A DNA stretch of 64,000 nt from Ligilactobacillus pobuzihii E100301 = KCTC 13174 (GTDB lineage Bacteria > Bacillota > Bacilli > Lactobacillales > Lactobacillaceae). This document shows, one piece after another, positions 40,975 through 50,807 of this stretch; within the stretch, counting starts at the first letter, position 1, and every line of letters begins with the position of its first letter. Under the pieces are notes generated by a model. The model saw only the letters and a list, made by a program, of their open reading frames with translations. It made no database searches and was not told where the DNA came from. The stretch lies in contig NZ_KB714697.1 in NCBI RefSeq assembly GCF_000349725.1, positions 53,286 through 117,285 of the forward strand, written 5' to 3'. Made by a program: the position numbers and the translations under genes.

Positions 40975-41331
40975 ATGGCACAACAAATACGTGTTGGTCG
41001 TTTGGCGCAAGAAATTCAACGCGAAGTCAACGATATTTTACAAAAACGTGTGCGTGACCCGCGGGTAACGGGTATAACTATTACGGGCGTTGATGTGACT
41101 GGTGACTTACAGCATGCCACCATATATTACAGTATCTTGTCAGATTTAGCTTCTGATCAGGAGAAAACTGCCAAAGGGCTTAAAAAAGCAACTGGTTTGA
41201 TCAGAGGAGAACTTGGGCATAGGTTGAGTATCTATGTGACTCCAGAAATTGAATTTAAGCAGGATAAATCAGAACAATATGGTGAACATATTGATGATCT
41301 GTTGCGTAAGTTGCATCAAGAGGAACAATAG
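40975..41331 (+). CDS. rbfA: Ribosome-binding factor A
   Basis: RbfA is a cold-shock 30S maturation factor. The protein begins RVGRLAQEIQREVNDIL and contains VRDPRV.GITITGVDVTGDLQHATIYYS, the KH-like core. Two adjacent ATGs exist (40972, 40975); I choose 40975, six bases after AAAGGAGG, for 118 residues. It is the last gene of the nusA-infB operon. Confidence 0.96.
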   Translation: MAQQIRVGRLAQEIQREVNDILQKRVRDPRVTGITITGVDVTGDLQHATIYYSILSDLASDQEKTAKGLKKATGLIRGELGHRLSIYVTPEIEFKQDKSEQYGEHIDDLLRKLHQEEQ

Positions 41332-41405
41332 ATATACTGAAGATGTTTTGTGTAAAGTAAAAGACATAAGTTAATTACTTTATTTTAAAACAGATTCGGC
41401 AAAGT

Positions 41406-41440
41406 GCCGCTGCAAAACATTGTTTTGTAGCGGCTTTTTT
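41406..41440 (+). terminator. Intrinsic terminator after rbfA
   Basis: GCCGCTGCAAAAC pairs with GTTTTGTAGCGGC with one wobble around ATT, followed by six T. A smaller stem CGGCA/TGCCG (41397-41401 with 41405-41409) overlaps its 5' arm and could compete. Confidence 0.93.
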
Positions 41441-41514
41441 AAAAAGTGTTAAATTATTCTTTAATTTTGAGGTTAGTTCAGATAAATATTAGCGTAAAAG
41501 GTGAGGGGATTTTG

Positions 41515-42435
41515 ATGGACGGAATTTTGCCATTATACAAGGAAAGCGGAATGACTAGTAACGACGCAGTCTTTAAATGTAGAAAAATCTTTAAAACTAG
41601 GAAAGTTGGTCATTCAGGAACGCTTGATCCTAATGTAGATGGAGTATTGCCAATTTGTATTGGTCATGCAACAAAAGTGGTTAATTATATGATGGATTCT
41701 GGTAAAGTTTATCAAGGTGAGATCACGCTTGGTTTTTCGACTGAAACGGAAGACTTAGAAGGTGATGTTATAGATAGAAAAGTAATTAAGGGGCAGATAC
41801 CAACTACTCAGATAGATGAAAAGATGCAAGAATTGACTGGAACTATGATTCAGATCCCGCCAATGTATTCGGCTATTAAAGTCAATGGGCGTCGCTTATA
41901 CGATTATGCTCGACATCATGAACAGGTAAAGCGCCCTGAGCGAAAAATTACGGTTGATTATTTTAAACAGATCCGTCCAACGATTTTCGATCCTGAAACA
42001 GGACAACAAAGAATATTTTTTGAAGTTGGTTGCCAAAAGGGAACCTACGTGCGTACTTTGGCCGTTGATTTGGGAAAAAAGCTTAAAGTGCCAGCTGTCA
42101 TGTCAGATTTGACACGATTAGAAAGTGGCGGTTTTTCACTTGAAGAGTCGATCAGTATTGAAAAGTTAGGTAAAATGGACGAGGAACAACTTGCACAAGT
42201 TTTACGTCCTGCTAGTCATGCTTTACGCAAATATACTAGCTATGAACTGTCTGATGAGGAATGGAATTCTATCAAAAATGGTGGCTTTTTAATACCAAAA
42301 AATATGTATTGTCAAAAAAAAGAAGTTCCGGATGATAAGCTCGTTTTGTTTTACGAAAATCGCGTACGTTGTCTTTATTATTACAATGCATCTAAAAAAA
42401 GATATCAGCCGGAGCAAATGATCGACTTAGTGTGA
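41515..42435 (+). CDS. truB: tRNA pseudouridine-55 synthase TruB
   Basis: TruB makes pseudouridine 55 in the T loop of tRNA. The ATG at 41515 follows GGTGAGGGG and gives 306 residues. HSGTLDPNVDGVLPI at 33-47 carries the catalytic Asp D38; TGTMIQIPPMYSAIKVNGRRLYDYAR is the next family block, and a PUA domain ends the protein. Longer in-frame starts run into the upstream terminator and are unlikely. RibF follows, as in most Firmicutes. Confidence 0.96.
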   Translation: MDGILPLYKESGMTSNDAVFKCRKIFKTRKVGHSGTLDPNVDGVLPICIGHATKVVNYMMDSGKVYQGEITLGFSTETEDLEGDVIDRKVIKGQIPTTQIDEKMQELTGTMIQIPPMYSAIKVNGRRLYDYARHHEQVKRPERKITVDYFKQIRPTIFDPETGQQRIFFEVGCQKGTYVRTLAVDLGKKLKVPAVMSDLTRLESGGFSLEESISIEKLGKMDEEQLAQVLRPASHALRKYTSYELSDEEWNSIKNGGFLIPKNMYCQKKEVPDDKLVLFYENRVRCLYYYNASKKRYQPEQMIDLV

Positions 42436-42448
42436 AAGGAAAGTGAAA

Positions 42449-43411
42449 ATGCAAGTTATTAATTTATCTGAACCTTATAACAAGAATTTAATACCTGCTG
42501 AACCAGTTGTATTAGCTTTGGGTTTTTTTGATGGTGTTCATCGTGGCCATCAAAGGGTAATTAAAAAAGCCCAAGAAATAGCTCATAATAAGGGTGCTAA
42601 GTTGGCAGTTATGACTTTTGACCGATATCCTAAAATAGCATATAAAAGCTTAGATCCAACGCAAGTCCGTTATTTGACGCTTTTGGATCGCAAATTAGAG
42701 TTGTTTGCAGAAATTGGTGTTGATATTACCTATGTAGTGGAATTTAATCAAAACCTAGTGCCAATGAGCCCACAAGATTTTGTAGATAAATATATCTTCG
42801 ATTTGCATGTAGTAACAGCAGTAGCTGGTTTTGACTTTACTTATGGAAAAGCTTCAATTGCAAATATGCAGATGTTGCCACAGTATGCGAATGGTCGTTT
42901 TGATGTATATGAGGTACCAGAACTACAAGAAAGTGCAGAAAAAGTTGGGTCTACTCAGATCAAGAATGCCTTAGATCATGGAGAAATTGAAAAAGGTAAC
43001 AACTTATTGGGATACCCATTTGAAATTTCAGGGGTAGTTGTTCACGGTGAAGCACGTGGTCGACAACTTGGTTTCCCAACGATCAATGTGAAAAGTGGTA
43101 AACAACAAAAGCTCCCTACCGTAGGAGTGTACGCTGTGAAGGTTGAAATTGATCATGACTGGTTTGATGGTATGGCTTCAGTTAGTCGCAATGAAACTTT
43201 TGGACCTGATCGTGGGATCACAGTTGAAATCAATTTGTTTGACGTACAAGCTGACTTTTATGACAAAAAAGTGCGTGTCCAATGGTTTAAATATTTACGA
43301 CCATCTGTCAAATTCTCAGGAGCAGCAGAATTAGTTGATCAAATGAAAAAAGATGAAAAAAATTCTAGAGCAATTTTAAAGAGAGAATGTCCAATAGAGG
43401 CATTAAAATAG
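42449..43411 (+). CDS. ribF: Bifunctional riboflavin kinase/FAD synthetase
   Basis: RibF converts riboflavin to FMN and FAD. The N-terminal nucleotidyltransferase shows LGFFDGVHRGHQ and TFDRYP; the C-terminal kinase shows HGEARGRQLGFPTINV and VGVYAVKV. The ATG at 42449 is eight bases after GAAAGGA (320 residues); GTG 42443 is too close to the ribosome site. FAD is the cofactor of the pyruvate oxidases in this window. It ends the truB-ribF pair. Confidence 0.96.
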   Translation: MQVINLSEPYNKNLIPAEPVVLALGFFDGVHRGHQRVIKKAQEIAHNKGAKLAVMTFDRYPKIAYKSLDPTQVRYLTLLDRKLELFAEIGVDITYVVEFNQNLVPMSPQDFVDKYIFDLHVVTAVAGFDFTYGKASIANMQMLPQYANGRFDVYEVPELQESAEKVGSTQIKNALDHGEIEKGNNLLGYPFEISGVVVHGEARGRQLGFPTINVKSGKQQKLPTVGVYAVKVEIDHDWFDGMASVSRNETFGPDRGITVEINLFDVQADFYDKKVRVQWFKYLRPSVKFSGAAELVDQMKKDEKNSRAILKRECPIEALK

Positions 43412-43456
43412 GCTTTTAAGTCTTTTTGAAAGACTTTCAAAAAACATTGACTTTCC

Positions 43457-43485
43457 TTGACGTTTCGACAGATGTCGTGTATATT
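43457..43485 (+). promoter_or_regulatory. Sigma-A promoter of hrcA-grpE-dnaK
   Basis: TTGACG (43457-43462), 17 bases, TATATT (43480-43485). CIRCE begins 11 bases later, so the transcription start would lie at or just inside the operator. Confidence 0.85.
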
Positions 43486-43495
43486 AATAATTGAC

Positions 43496-43522
43496 TTAGC
43501 ACTCAGGTGTGTTAAGTGCTAA
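43496..43522 (+). promoter_or_regulatory. CIRCE operator (HrcA binding site)
   Basis: TTAGCACTC, nine bases, AAGTGCTAA. The left arm is consensus; the right arm differs from GAGTGCTAA by one base. HrcA, encoded directly downstream, represses from this element, giving the heat-shock loop. Confidence 0.95.
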
Positions 43523-43537
43523 AAAGAGGTGATTGTG

Positions 43538-44569
43538 ATGTTAACAGAAAGACAATTACTGATTTTGGAGACGATTATTCAGGACTACGCGAATGTTGGT
43601 CAGCCGATTGGTTCTAAGAAACTACAAGAACAGTTACCAGTTCATGTTAGTTCAGCTACGATCAGAAATGAGATGGCTGTTTTAGAGCGAGCTGGTTACA
43701 TTATGAAAGAACATTCAAGTTCTGGACGCGTCCCATCATTAAGTGGCTACCGTTATTATATTGATAATATCGTTAAGCCAGCTCAATTAGATCAAAAAGC
43801 ACTCGGCGTTATCCGAAATGCTTTAGCAAATAATTTTTCTAAAGTCGATGAGATCATTGCAATGTCCGCTAGACTTTTATCTCGCTTGACTGACTATACG
43901 GCAATTTCATTAAAGCCTGGTTCAAAAGATGTTAAACTTGAAGGTTTTAGGTTAGTTCCATTAGGAAGTTCACAAGTTATGTTGATCATGGTAACGAGTG
44001 ATGGCACAGTTGAAAGTCAAATATATAATGTTCCAGTAGGGATACATGGTGATCAATTAGAAGCTGTTGTTCGTTTGATCAATGAGGAAGTTGTTGGTTT
44101 GCCAATTGATGAGGTGAGCGCTAAATTGCAGCTGAATGCCCCAAAATTACGTAAATATTTACGTGGGTCGATCAGTTTACTTGATGTTTTCGATAATGTT
44201 TTGGGCAAAGCCGTGCATCAGCAAGTCTTTGTGGATGGAAAGAAAAATTTGCTAAACTATTTAACTAACGATAATATTGAACAGGTTAAATCAGTTTATA
44301 GTCTAGTTGATCATGGTTCTGGTTTAGATGAACTGCTGGAAACTAACCGTGATTTTGCTGTTATCATTGGCGATGAATTATCCGACAATCTATTAAGTGA
44401 TTATAGTTTGATTTCGGCTAAATACCATGATGGTAACAATGGCGAGGGATTAATTGCTATTTTAGGCCCAACCAACATGCAATATTCCAAGGTCTTGGGT
44501 TTAGTTGATGCGCTTCGATTTGAATTATCGCAACGACTCAGCAATTATTATCGTGACTTTAATGAATAA
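43538..44569 (+). CDS. hrcA: Heat-inducible transcription repressor HrcA
   Basis: HrcA binds CIRCE and represses the chaperone operon; its folding depends on GroEL. The winged-helix N-terminus reads LTERQLLILETIIQDYANVGQPIGSK and VSSATIRNEMAVLERAGYI; the rest is the dimerisation/inserted domain. ATG 43538, six bases after AGAGGTG, gives 343 residues. It is the first gene of its own regulated operon. Confidence 0.96.
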   Translation: MLTERQLLILETIIQDYANVGQPIGSKKLQEQLPVHVSSATIRNEMAVLERAGYIMKEHSSSGRVPSLSGYRYYIDNIVKPAQLDQKALGVIRNALANNFSKVDEIIAMSARLLSRLTDYTAISLKPGSKDVKLEGFRLVPLGSSQVMLIMVTSDGTVESQIYNVPVGIHGDQLEAVVRLINEEVVGLPIDEVSAKLQLNAPKLRKYLRGSISLLDVFDNVLGKAVHQQVFVDGKKNLLNYLTNDNIEQVKSVYSLVDHGSGLDELLETNRDFAVIIGDELSDNLLSDYSLISAKYHDGNNGEGLIAILGPTNMQYSKVLGLVDALRFELSQRLSNYYRDFNE

Positions 44570-44586
44570 AGAAAAGGGGTGTTGAT

Positions 44587-45162
44587 TTGGCCGACGAAAA
44601 AAATATGAATGAAAAGGCAGAAACACAAGAGCAAGAAAGTGCAACTGCCAAAAATTCTGAACAAGAAGATCCTAAGCAAGATGTTTCAGAAGAAAAAGTA
44701 GATCCACAACAGGCTAAGATTGATGAACTGTCAAAAAAGCTTGAAGAATCAGAAGATAAGTATTTACGGGCACAAGCTGAAATTGCTAACACACAAAATA
44801 GATATCAAAAAGAGCAAGAGCGCTTATTGAAATACAAAGGCCAAGATATTGCTAAAGCTATTTTGCCTGCAGTAGACAATTTGAATCGTGCACTGGATAT
44901 CGAGGTTGATGATGAAAGTTCTCAGCAATTGAAAAAAGGCGTCGAAATGGTTGCCAATGATATCCAAAGTGCGTTATCAAATAATGACGTTGTTAAAATG
45001 GATGCTTTAAATAAAAAATTCGATCCTAATTTTCACCAGGCTGTTAAGACAGTTCCAGTAGAAAAGGGACAAGAATCTGATATGATCGTTGAGGTATATC
45101 AAGAAGGTTATATGCTCAAGGATCGTGTTTTAAGACCTGCAATGGTCGTCGTTGCACAATAA
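44587..45162 (+). CDS. grpE: Nucleotide exchange factor GrpE
   Basis: GrpE releases ADP from DnaK. The N-terminal 60 residues are acidic and Gln/Glu-rich, followed by the long dimeric helix (AEIANTQNRYQKEQERLLKY) and the C-terminal beta domain ending EGYMLKDRVLRPAMVVV. 191 residues; the TTG start follows AAAAGGGGTG. It lies 17 bases after hrcA. Confidence 0.96.
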   Translation: MADEKNMNEKAETQEQESATAKNSEQEDPKQDVSEEKVDPQQAKIDELSKKLEESEDKYLRAQAEIANTQNRYQKEQERLLKYKGQDIAKAILPAVDNLNRALDIEVDDESSQQLKKGVEMVANDIQSALSNNDVVKMDALNKKFDPNFHQAVKTVPVEKGQESDMIVEVYQEGYMLKDRVLRPAMVVVAQ

Positions 45163-45212
45163 ATTTGTTAAATACTATTAATAAAATTAATTTTTAAGAG
45201 AGGTAGAATTGT

Positions 45213-47072
45213 ATGTCAAAAGTTATTGGTATTGATTTAGGGACCACAAACTCTGCAGTTGCTGTTCTTGAAGGTAAAGACCCAAAGATCATCGCAAATC
45301 CTGAAGGAAATCGTACAACACCATCTGTAGTTGCATTTAAAGATGGTGAAACACAGGTTGGTGAAGTTGCTAAACGTCAGGCTATTACTAACCCTGATAC
45401 TGTTTCTTCAATCAAGAGTCATATGGGTGAAGCTAATTATAAGGTTTCAGCAAATGGCAAAGATTATACACCACAAGAAGTTTCCGCAATGATTTTACAA
45501 CATTTAAAGGAATATGCTGAATCATATTTGGGTGAATCAGTGACACAGGCTGTTATTACGGTACCAGCTTACTTTAATGATTCGCAACGTCAAGCAACTA
45601 AAGACGCTGGTAAGATCGCTGGATTAAAGGTAGAAAGAATTGTCAATGAACCAACAGCTGCTGCTTTAGCTTATGGTTTGGATAAAACAGATAAAGACGA
45701 AAAGATCATGGTTTATGACCTTGGTGGTGGTACTTTTGATGTTTCTATCCTTGAATTAGGTGATGGAGTATTCCAAGTACTTTCTACTAATGGTGATACA
45801 CACCTTGGTGGTGATGACTTTGATAACAAGATCATTAACTGGTTAGTTGCAGAATTCAAACAAGAAAATGGCATCGATCTTTCCAAAGATAAGATGGCTA
45901 TGCAACGTTTGAAGGATGCTGCAGAAAAGGCTAAGAAAGATTTGTCTGGTATTTCATCTGCACAAATTTCCTTACCGTTTATTACCGCTGGTGATGCAGG
46001 TCCATTGCATTTAGAAACAACTTTGACACGTGCTAAGTTTAATGAATTAACTTCTGACTTAGTTGAAAAAACACGTGTCCCCGTTCAAAATGCTTTATCT
46101 GACGCTGGTTTATCAAATAACGATGTTGACGAAGTTATCTTAGTTGGTGGTTCAACACGTATCCCTGCTGTTAAGGAATTAGTTGAAAAAGAAACTGGTC
46201 ACAAGCCAAATGAATCAGTTAACCCTGATGAAGCTGTTGCTTTGGGTGCTGCTATTCAAGCTGGTGTTATCACTGGTGATGTTAAAGACGTTGTTTTATT
46301 GGACGTTACTCCATTATCACTAGGTATTGAAACAATGGGCGGTGTGTTTACTAAGTTGATCGATCGTAATACTACGATCCCAACATCTAAGTCGCAAACA
46401 TTCTCAACAGCTGCTGATAACCAACCGGCCGTTGATATCCATGTTTTGCAAGGTGAACGTCCAATGGCTGCTGATAACAAGACATTAGGTCGTTTCCAAT
46501 TGGCAGATATTCCTGCAGCTCCTCGTGGTGTACCACAGATTCAAGTTACATTTGATATCGATAAGAATGGTATCGTAAATGTTTCAGCTAAGGATCTTGG
46601 CACAAACAAGGAACAAAAGATCACTATCAAGAGTTCTTCCGGTCTTTCTGATGACGAAATTGATCGTATGGTCAATGAAGCCAAAGAAAATGAAGAAAAT
46701 GATAAGAAACGTAAAGAAGAAGTTGATCTGAAGAACGAAGTCGATCAATTGATCTTCCAAACGGATAAGACTTTGGATGAAGTTAAAGATAACAATGCTG
46801 TTAGCGAAGATGAAGTTCAAAAAATCAAGGATGCTCGTGACGACTTGAAGAAAGCGCAAGAGGCTGACAATGTTGATGACATGAAGTCTAAGAAAGATGA
46901 CTTAACTAAGTTAGTCCAAGATATGTCAGTTAAACTTTATCAACAAGCCCAAGAAGCACAAAAAGCTCAAGGCGGCGATGCTAGTGACTCATCATCTTCA
47001 GACGACAATGGTTCTGATGATGACACAGTAAATGGTGATTTTAAAGAAGTCGATCCGGACGACAAGAACTAA
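45213..47072 (+). CDS. dnaK: Chaperone DnaK (Hsp70)
   Basis: DnaK is the ATP-dependent Hsp70. The ATPase domain starts [19 protein letters not shown] and includes [15 protein letters not shown] and [10 protein letters not shown]; the substrate domain follows the conserved [17 protein letters not shown] linker. The 619-residue length and the Asp/Ser-rich C-terminal tail ending VDPDDKN are typical of Gram-positive DnaK. A strong terminator follows, separating it partly from dnaJ. Confidence 0.98.
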   Translation: MSKVIGIDLGTTNSAVAVLEGKDPKIIANPEGNRTTPSVVAFKDGETQVGEVAKRQAITNPDTVSSIKSHMGEANYKVSANGKDYTPQEVSAMILQHLKEYAESYLGESVTQAVITVPAYFNDSQRQATKDAGKIAGLKVERIVNEPTAAALAYGLDKTDKDEKIMVYDLGGGTFDVSILELGDGVFQVLSTNGDTHLGGDDFDNKIINWLVAEFKQENGIDLSKDKMAMQRLKDAAEKAKKDLSGISSAQISLPFITAGDAGPLHLETTLTRAKFNELTSDLVEKTRVPVQNALSDAGLSNNDVDEVILVGGSTRIPAVKELVEKETGHKPNESVNPDEAVALGAAIQAGVITGDVKDVVLLDVTPLSLGIETMGGVFTKLIDRNTTIPTSKSQTFSTAADNQPAVDIHVLQGERPMAADNKTLGRFQLADIPAAPRGVPQIQVTFDIDKNGIVNVSAKDLGTNKEQKITIKSSSGLSDDEIDRMVNEAKENEENDKKRKEEVDLKNEVDQLIFQTDKTLDEVKDNNAVSEDEVQKIKDARDDLKKAQEADNVDDMKSKKDDLTKLVQDMSVKLYQQAQEAQKAQGGDASDSSSSDDNGSDDDTVNGDFKEVDPDDKN

Positions 47073-47089
47073 TTAGTTAACCGTAATTT

Positions 47090-47126
47090 AAAAAGTCGAA
47101 GTCCGATACTGGACTTTGACTTTTTA
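47090..47126 (+). terminator. Intrinsic terminator between dnaK and dnaJ
   Basis: AAAAAGTCGAAGTCC pairs with GGACTTTGACTTTTT, a 15-bp stem with one wobble, then ATTT. No convincing promoter or CIRCE follows; TTGACT (47116) with TGATAA 19 bases on is weak. dnaJ is likely expressed by read-through at a reduced level. Confidence 0.88.
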
Positions 47127-47181
47127 TTTGAATTTAGATGTGATAAGCTGATAAGAACGTAAGATGAATTGGAGGACGGAT

Positions 47182-48309
47182 ATGGCTGAACAAAGAGATC
47201 CATATGAAGTTCTTGGAGTTTCCAAGGATGCTTCTGCTGATGAAATTAAAAAAGCATATCGGAAATTATCTAAGAAATATCACCCGGATATAAATCATGA
47301 AGAGGGTGCAGAAGAAAAGTTTAAAGAAGTAAACGATGCTTATGACATTTTGGGTGATGAAAAAAAGAAAGCCCAATATGATCAATTCGGTTCAACCGGT
47401 CAACAAGGCGGTTTTGGTGGCGGAGACTTTGGCGGTTTCGATCAGGGCGGTTTCGGTGATTTCGGTGGATTTGAAGATATATTCGGTTCCTTTTTTGGCG
47501 GCGGTGCTGGTCGTGGACGTAATCCAAATGGTCCACGTCAAGGCCGTGACTTGCAATATGAAATGCATTTAACTTTTGAAGAGGCCATTTTTGGTAAAAA
47601 ATCTACGGTTGATTATACCCGTGAAGCACAATGTAAAACTTGTGGTGGTAATGGCGCCAAACCAGGCACATCACCAGAAACTTGTTCTAAGTGTGGTGGC
47701 CGAGGGTTCGTGCAAGTACAACGTCAAACACCACTTGGCCGTGTAATGACACAACAACAATGTGATCAATGTAACGGTACTGGGAAAGAAATCAAAGAGA
47801 AATGTGAAACTTGCCATGGTAGTGGTAGGGTTCAAGAAAAACATGCAGTTGAAGTCACTGTTCCAGCTGGTGTTGAAGATGGGAACCAAATGCGTTTACA
47901 AGGACAAGGTGAAGCTGGGAAAAATGGTGGACCTTATGGTGATTTATATATTATTTTTACGGTTGCACCAAGTAAGATTTACAAACGCGATGGTTCTGAA
48001 ATTTATTTAGACCAAAATATTTCCTTTGTTCAAGCAGCTTTAGGTGATGAGATCGAAGTTAAAACTGTACATGGCAAAGTTAAGTTAACCATTCCTGCGG
48101 GTACTCAAACTGATACTACTTTCCGTTTACGTGGTAAAGGTGCTCCTCGTTTACGTGGTAAAGGTAGCGGTGATGAACGCGTTACGGTTAAAGTTGTTAC
48201 ACCACAAAAGCTTAATAAGAAGCAAAAAGAGGCCTTGCATGATTTTGCATCTGCTTCTGGGGAAAAACCATCTGGTGACGGATCGTTTTTCGATCGTTTT
48301 AAAAAGTAA
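47182..48309 (+). CDS. dnaJ: Chaperone protein DnaJ (Hsp40)
   Basis: DnaJ stimulates the DnaK ATPase and delivers substrates. The J domain includes KKYHPDIN; a Gly/Phe-rich linker (about 75-115) follows; then four CxxCxGxG zinc repeats ([32 protein letters not shown]) and the C-terminal substrate domains. Type I DnaJ of 375 residues from the ATG at 47182, after TTGGAGG. An upstream in-frame ATG at 47164 lacks a ribosome site. Confidence 0.97.
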   Translation: MAEQRDPYEVLGVSKDASADEIKKAYRKLSKKYHPDINHEEGAEEKFKEVNDAYDILGDEKKKAQYDQFGSTGQQGGFGGGDFGGFDQGGFGDFGGFEDIFGSFFGGGAGRGRNPNGPRQGRDLQYEMHLTFEEAIFGKKSTVDYTREAQCKTCGGNGAKPGTSPETCSKCGGRGFVQVQRQTPLGRVMTQQQCDQCNGTGKEIKEKCETCHGSGRVQEKHAVEVTVPAGVEDGNQMRLQGQGEAGKNGGPYGDLYIIFTVAPSKIYKRDGSEIYLDQNISFVQAALGDEIEVKTVHGKVKLTIPAGTQTDTTFRLRGKGAPRLRGKGSGDERVTVKVVTPQKLNKKQKEALHDFASASGEKPSGDGSFFDRFKK

Positions 48310-48319
48310 AATGTTTTTA

Positions 48320-48352
48320 GATAGAGATTCAATTTTTGGATCTCTATTTTTT
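48320..48352 (+). terminator. Intrinsic terminator after dnaJ
   Basis: TAGAGAT pairs with ATCTCTA around TCAATTTTTGG, followed by six T. It ends the heat-shock operon. Confidence 0.85.
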
Positions 48353-48475
48353 GGTTCAAAATTAGGGTTGTTATAAAAATAGGTGACAAAACATTTATTT
48401 TGAATAATTGCTTTTTGAGAGCATTTTCTATAGAATTGATGTAAGTCTATTAAGTAGAAAATAAGGAGATAAATG

Positions 48476-48988
48476 ATGAGTCTTTCAAAAGAAAATAATG
48501 TTGTTTCTGATTTCGATGTTGCACCGGTTAAAGCTTACATTGGTTGTGCTTGGTTTAGTGAAGCACAAGATAAGTTACGACAGGCAGGTTTAAAAGCAGT
48601 TGAATCAAATCCAACTGTTAGCCGTAAATTTTCACATTACCCATTAGATTTTCAGTATAAGGATCTAAATGTTAATGATCATCCCGAATTAATGGGTAAC
48701 GTAGAATGGCAAGTTCAAACATTTCGGGCTGATATTGCTGGGATCAAGGGTTCCGATATTGGTATTATGCTCTTCAATCCTGGTGATATCGATGATGGTA
48801 TTGCTTATGAATGTGGCGTCTTGGCAACCATGAATAAGCCAATTGTCTTGGTGATACCTGATGATGATGAAACGCCTTTGAATTTAATGATGGCTCATGG
48901 TGTGACAAAAGTTATTAAAATTTCTGAATTGGCCGATTTTGATTTTCGCCATATTACTTTAGGAACATATATGGGTAAGGTATTTTAA
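48476..48988 (+). CDS. Nucleoside 2-deoxyribosyltransferase
   Basis: Enzyme of the NDT family, common in lactobacilli, which swaps bases between deoxyribonucleosides in salvage. 170 residues. Family marks are AYIGCAWFSEAQ near 20-31, the D86/D94 segment FRADIAGIKGSD, and FNPGDIDDGIAYECG, where E112 is the likely nucleophile. Adjacent ATGs at 48473 and 48476 both follow AAGGAG; I choose the better-spaced second. It stands alone between terminator and a GNAT gene. Whether it prefers purines or both base types cannot be told. Confidence 0.9.
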   Translation: MSLSKENNVVSDFDVAPVKAYIGCAWFSEAQDKLRQAGLKAVESNPTVSRKFSHYPLDFQYKDLNVNDHPELMGNVEWQVQTFRADIAGIKGSDIGIMLFNPGDIDDGIAYECGVLATMNKPIVLVIPDDDETPLNLMMAHGVTKVIKISELADFDFRHITLGTYMGKVF

Positions 48989-49050
48989 CTAATAAACACA
49001 TGGCATAATGTTAAAGACATTATGTTTTTTATTTTAGGAGGAAAATTATC

Positions 49051-49602
49051 ATGAATTTAAAACTCAGCTTAACTGATCCCCAAAAAGAAGATTTTAAAAA
49101 AGTATATTCGCTTTATCAGGCGGCTTTTCCGGCCGAAGAATTGTATCCGGACGATTTATTATTCAGCCATTTTTCCGATACTAATAATGAATTTTGGAGT
49201 ATTTACGATGATGCTCAGTGGGTTGGTTTAGTTTATTGTATGACTGAAAGGGATTTGACTTATATTGGATTTTTAGCCATCGATCCCGATTTAAGAGGGG
49301 AAGGCTATGGCAGTGCTACATTAGCCTTAGTTAAAGAAAAATATTCAACAAATCGTGTTTGTCTATTAATTGAAGAGGTCGCACCTAAGTATTCAGATTA
49401 CCAAGCACGACGGAAACGCTTATCATTTTATGAAGCGAATGATTTTCAATCGGCTGGATTTAAAATTTCTGAATTAGATGTTCATTATGACTTTTTGGTT
49501 GCAGTTGGAAAATCGTTAAGCAGTGCCGAATATCTCTCCTTAATCAATCATTATTGTGGACCAAAATATGCACCGGTAGTTAATTCTCATGTTGTAGAAT
49601 AA
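49051..49602 (+). CDS. GNAT-family N-acetyltransferase
   Basis: 183-residue GNAT-fold protein. The acetyl-CoA region shows YIGFLAIDPDLRGEGYGSATLALVKE, with the RGEGYGS pyrophosphate loop at about 90-96, and the strand FLVAVG near the end. The middle part (LLIEEVAPKYSDYQARRKRLSFYEANDF) resembles small-molecule acetyltransferases of lactic acid bacteria. It has a perfect AGGAGG ribosome site. Substrate unknown. Confidence 0.85.
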   Translation: MNLKLSLTDPQKEDFKKVYSLYQAAFPAEELYPDDLLFSHFSDTNNEFWSIYDDAQWVGLVYCMTERDLTYIGFLAIDPDLRGEGYGSATLALVKEKYSTNRVCLLIEEVAPKYSDYQARRKRLSFYEANDFQSAGFKISELDVHYDFLVAVGKSLSSAEYLSLINHYCGPKYAPVVNSHVVE

Positions 49603-49687
49603 TTAAAATAATAGATATTTTATGAGTCGAGTGAAATATAATTCATCGATTTTACCTATGTTAATTTAATAATTGGAGGTTTAAAGT

Positions 49688-50539
49688 TTGAAGAAAACTA
49701 TTAAAATTGATAAAAAACGCAGTGGTTTATGGCAAGATAGTGATGTAACTTATGCTCAGGTACCAGGTTGGTTAGGTCATGCAACACGTGATTTGAAATT
49801 AACAGTGATCAGGCACTTTGAAAAACAGGAAAAATCAATGCCTTTGTTAGTTTGGTTTGCTGGTGGGGGTTGGATGGATGTTGACCATAATGTTCATTTG
49901 CCTAATTTAGTTGATTTCGCTCGTGCGGGGTTTGTTGTAGCAAGTGTTGAATACCGGCATAGTAATATTGCTAACTGGCCTGCCCAACTTGAAGATGCTA
50001 AAGCAGCTATTCGTTATCTGAAAGCACACGCGGATAAATACCAAATCAATAAAGATCAGGTGGTCGTGATGGGTGAATCTGCTGGTGGTCATTTAGCTAG
50101 TATGACGGCTTTAACTAATGATATGACTGAATATGATCAGGGGAGTTACCTCGATGAAAGTAGTGCTGTTTCAATTGCTATACCATGGTATGGAGTAGTA
50201 GATCCGTTATCTGCTAAAGTAAATAGTGCTTCACCTGACTTTGATTTTGTTTACCGTAACTTATTAGGTACAGAACCTGAAGAAGCACCACAACTTGATG
50301 CAAAAGCTGATCCACTTCAATATACTGCCCAAAATAAAGTTCCATTTTTGATTTTGCATGGGACCAAAGACGAAGTTGTTCCAGTTGCTGATTCAAGAAA
50401 ATTATATGAAAAATTGAATGAAAATGGACATGTAACGGATTTAATTGAATTAGAAGGTGCGGTTCATATGGATGAGGCTTACTTACAGCCTGAAATCGTT
50501 GATTTGATTATTAGTTTTATTAAAGAAAATTTGGATTAA
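49688..50539 (+). CDS. Alpha/beta hydrolase, esterase-lipase (HSL-like)
   Basis: Cytoplasmic esterase of 283 residues, no signal peptide. An oxyanion motif WFAGGGW (57-63, replacing HGGGW) precedes the nucleophile elbow GESAG with S131; D228 in HGTKDEVVP and H260 in GAVHMDE complete the triad. This is the carboxylesterase/acetyl-esterase pattern of BD-FAE-type enzymes. The TTG start follows TTGGAGG. The substrate cannot be told; a 268-base regulatory gap follows before the first pyruvate oxidase. Confidence 0.87.
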   Translation: MKKTIKIDKKRSGLWQDSDVTYAQVPGWLGHATRDLKLTVIRHFEKQEKSMPLLVWFAGGGWMDVDHNVHLPNLVDFARAGFVVASVEYRHSNIANWPAQLEDAKAAIRYLKAHADKYQINKDQVVVMGESAGGHLASMTALTNDMTEYDQGSYLDESSAVSIAIPWYGVVDPLSAKVNSASPDFDFVYRNLLGTEPEEAPQLDAKADPLQYTAQNKVPFLILHGTKDEVVPVADSRKLYEKLNENGHVTDLIELEGAVHMDEAYLQPEIVDLIISFIKENLD

Positions 50540-50679
50540 CATCCATTTGGCAAAGTTTGAATTCTTTTTCAGTTATTTTCATGAATTCCTTTCATTAATT
50601 TGTGAAAATCCTTTGAAAAAAAGAAAAGATTGCGGTAAACTGAATCTTGCACAATATTCTGTATTGGTAATTAAAGACA

Positions 50680-50724
50680 CGGTATTAATACCGACAGTTG
50701 ACAAGATCAAATATTCCATATAAG
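50680..50724 (+). promoter_or_regulatory. Palindromic operator and promoter region before pyruvate oxidase 1
   Basis: A perfect 14-base palindrome CGGTATTAATACCG (50680-50693) lies five bases before TTGACA (50698-50703); TATAAG (50719-50724) is the likely -10 but with a short 15-base spacer. Downstream, the roughly 80-base leader contains GCGT/ACGC and GGAA/TTCC hairpins. The palindrome looks like a regulator site just upstream of -35. Confidence 0.6.
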
Positions 50725-50807
50725 AACATTTTTTCTTTTCTCGTTAGCGTCTTACGCAAGGAAGCCGTGTTCCTAGTAAATTTTTAACAGAGGGAGATAG
50801 TACCGTA

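Noticed and set aside
50600-50640. Rex-like site TTGTGAAAATCCTTTG before pyruvate oxidase 1
   Set aside because: Only the left half matches the Rex palindrome; the right half TTCACAA is missing.
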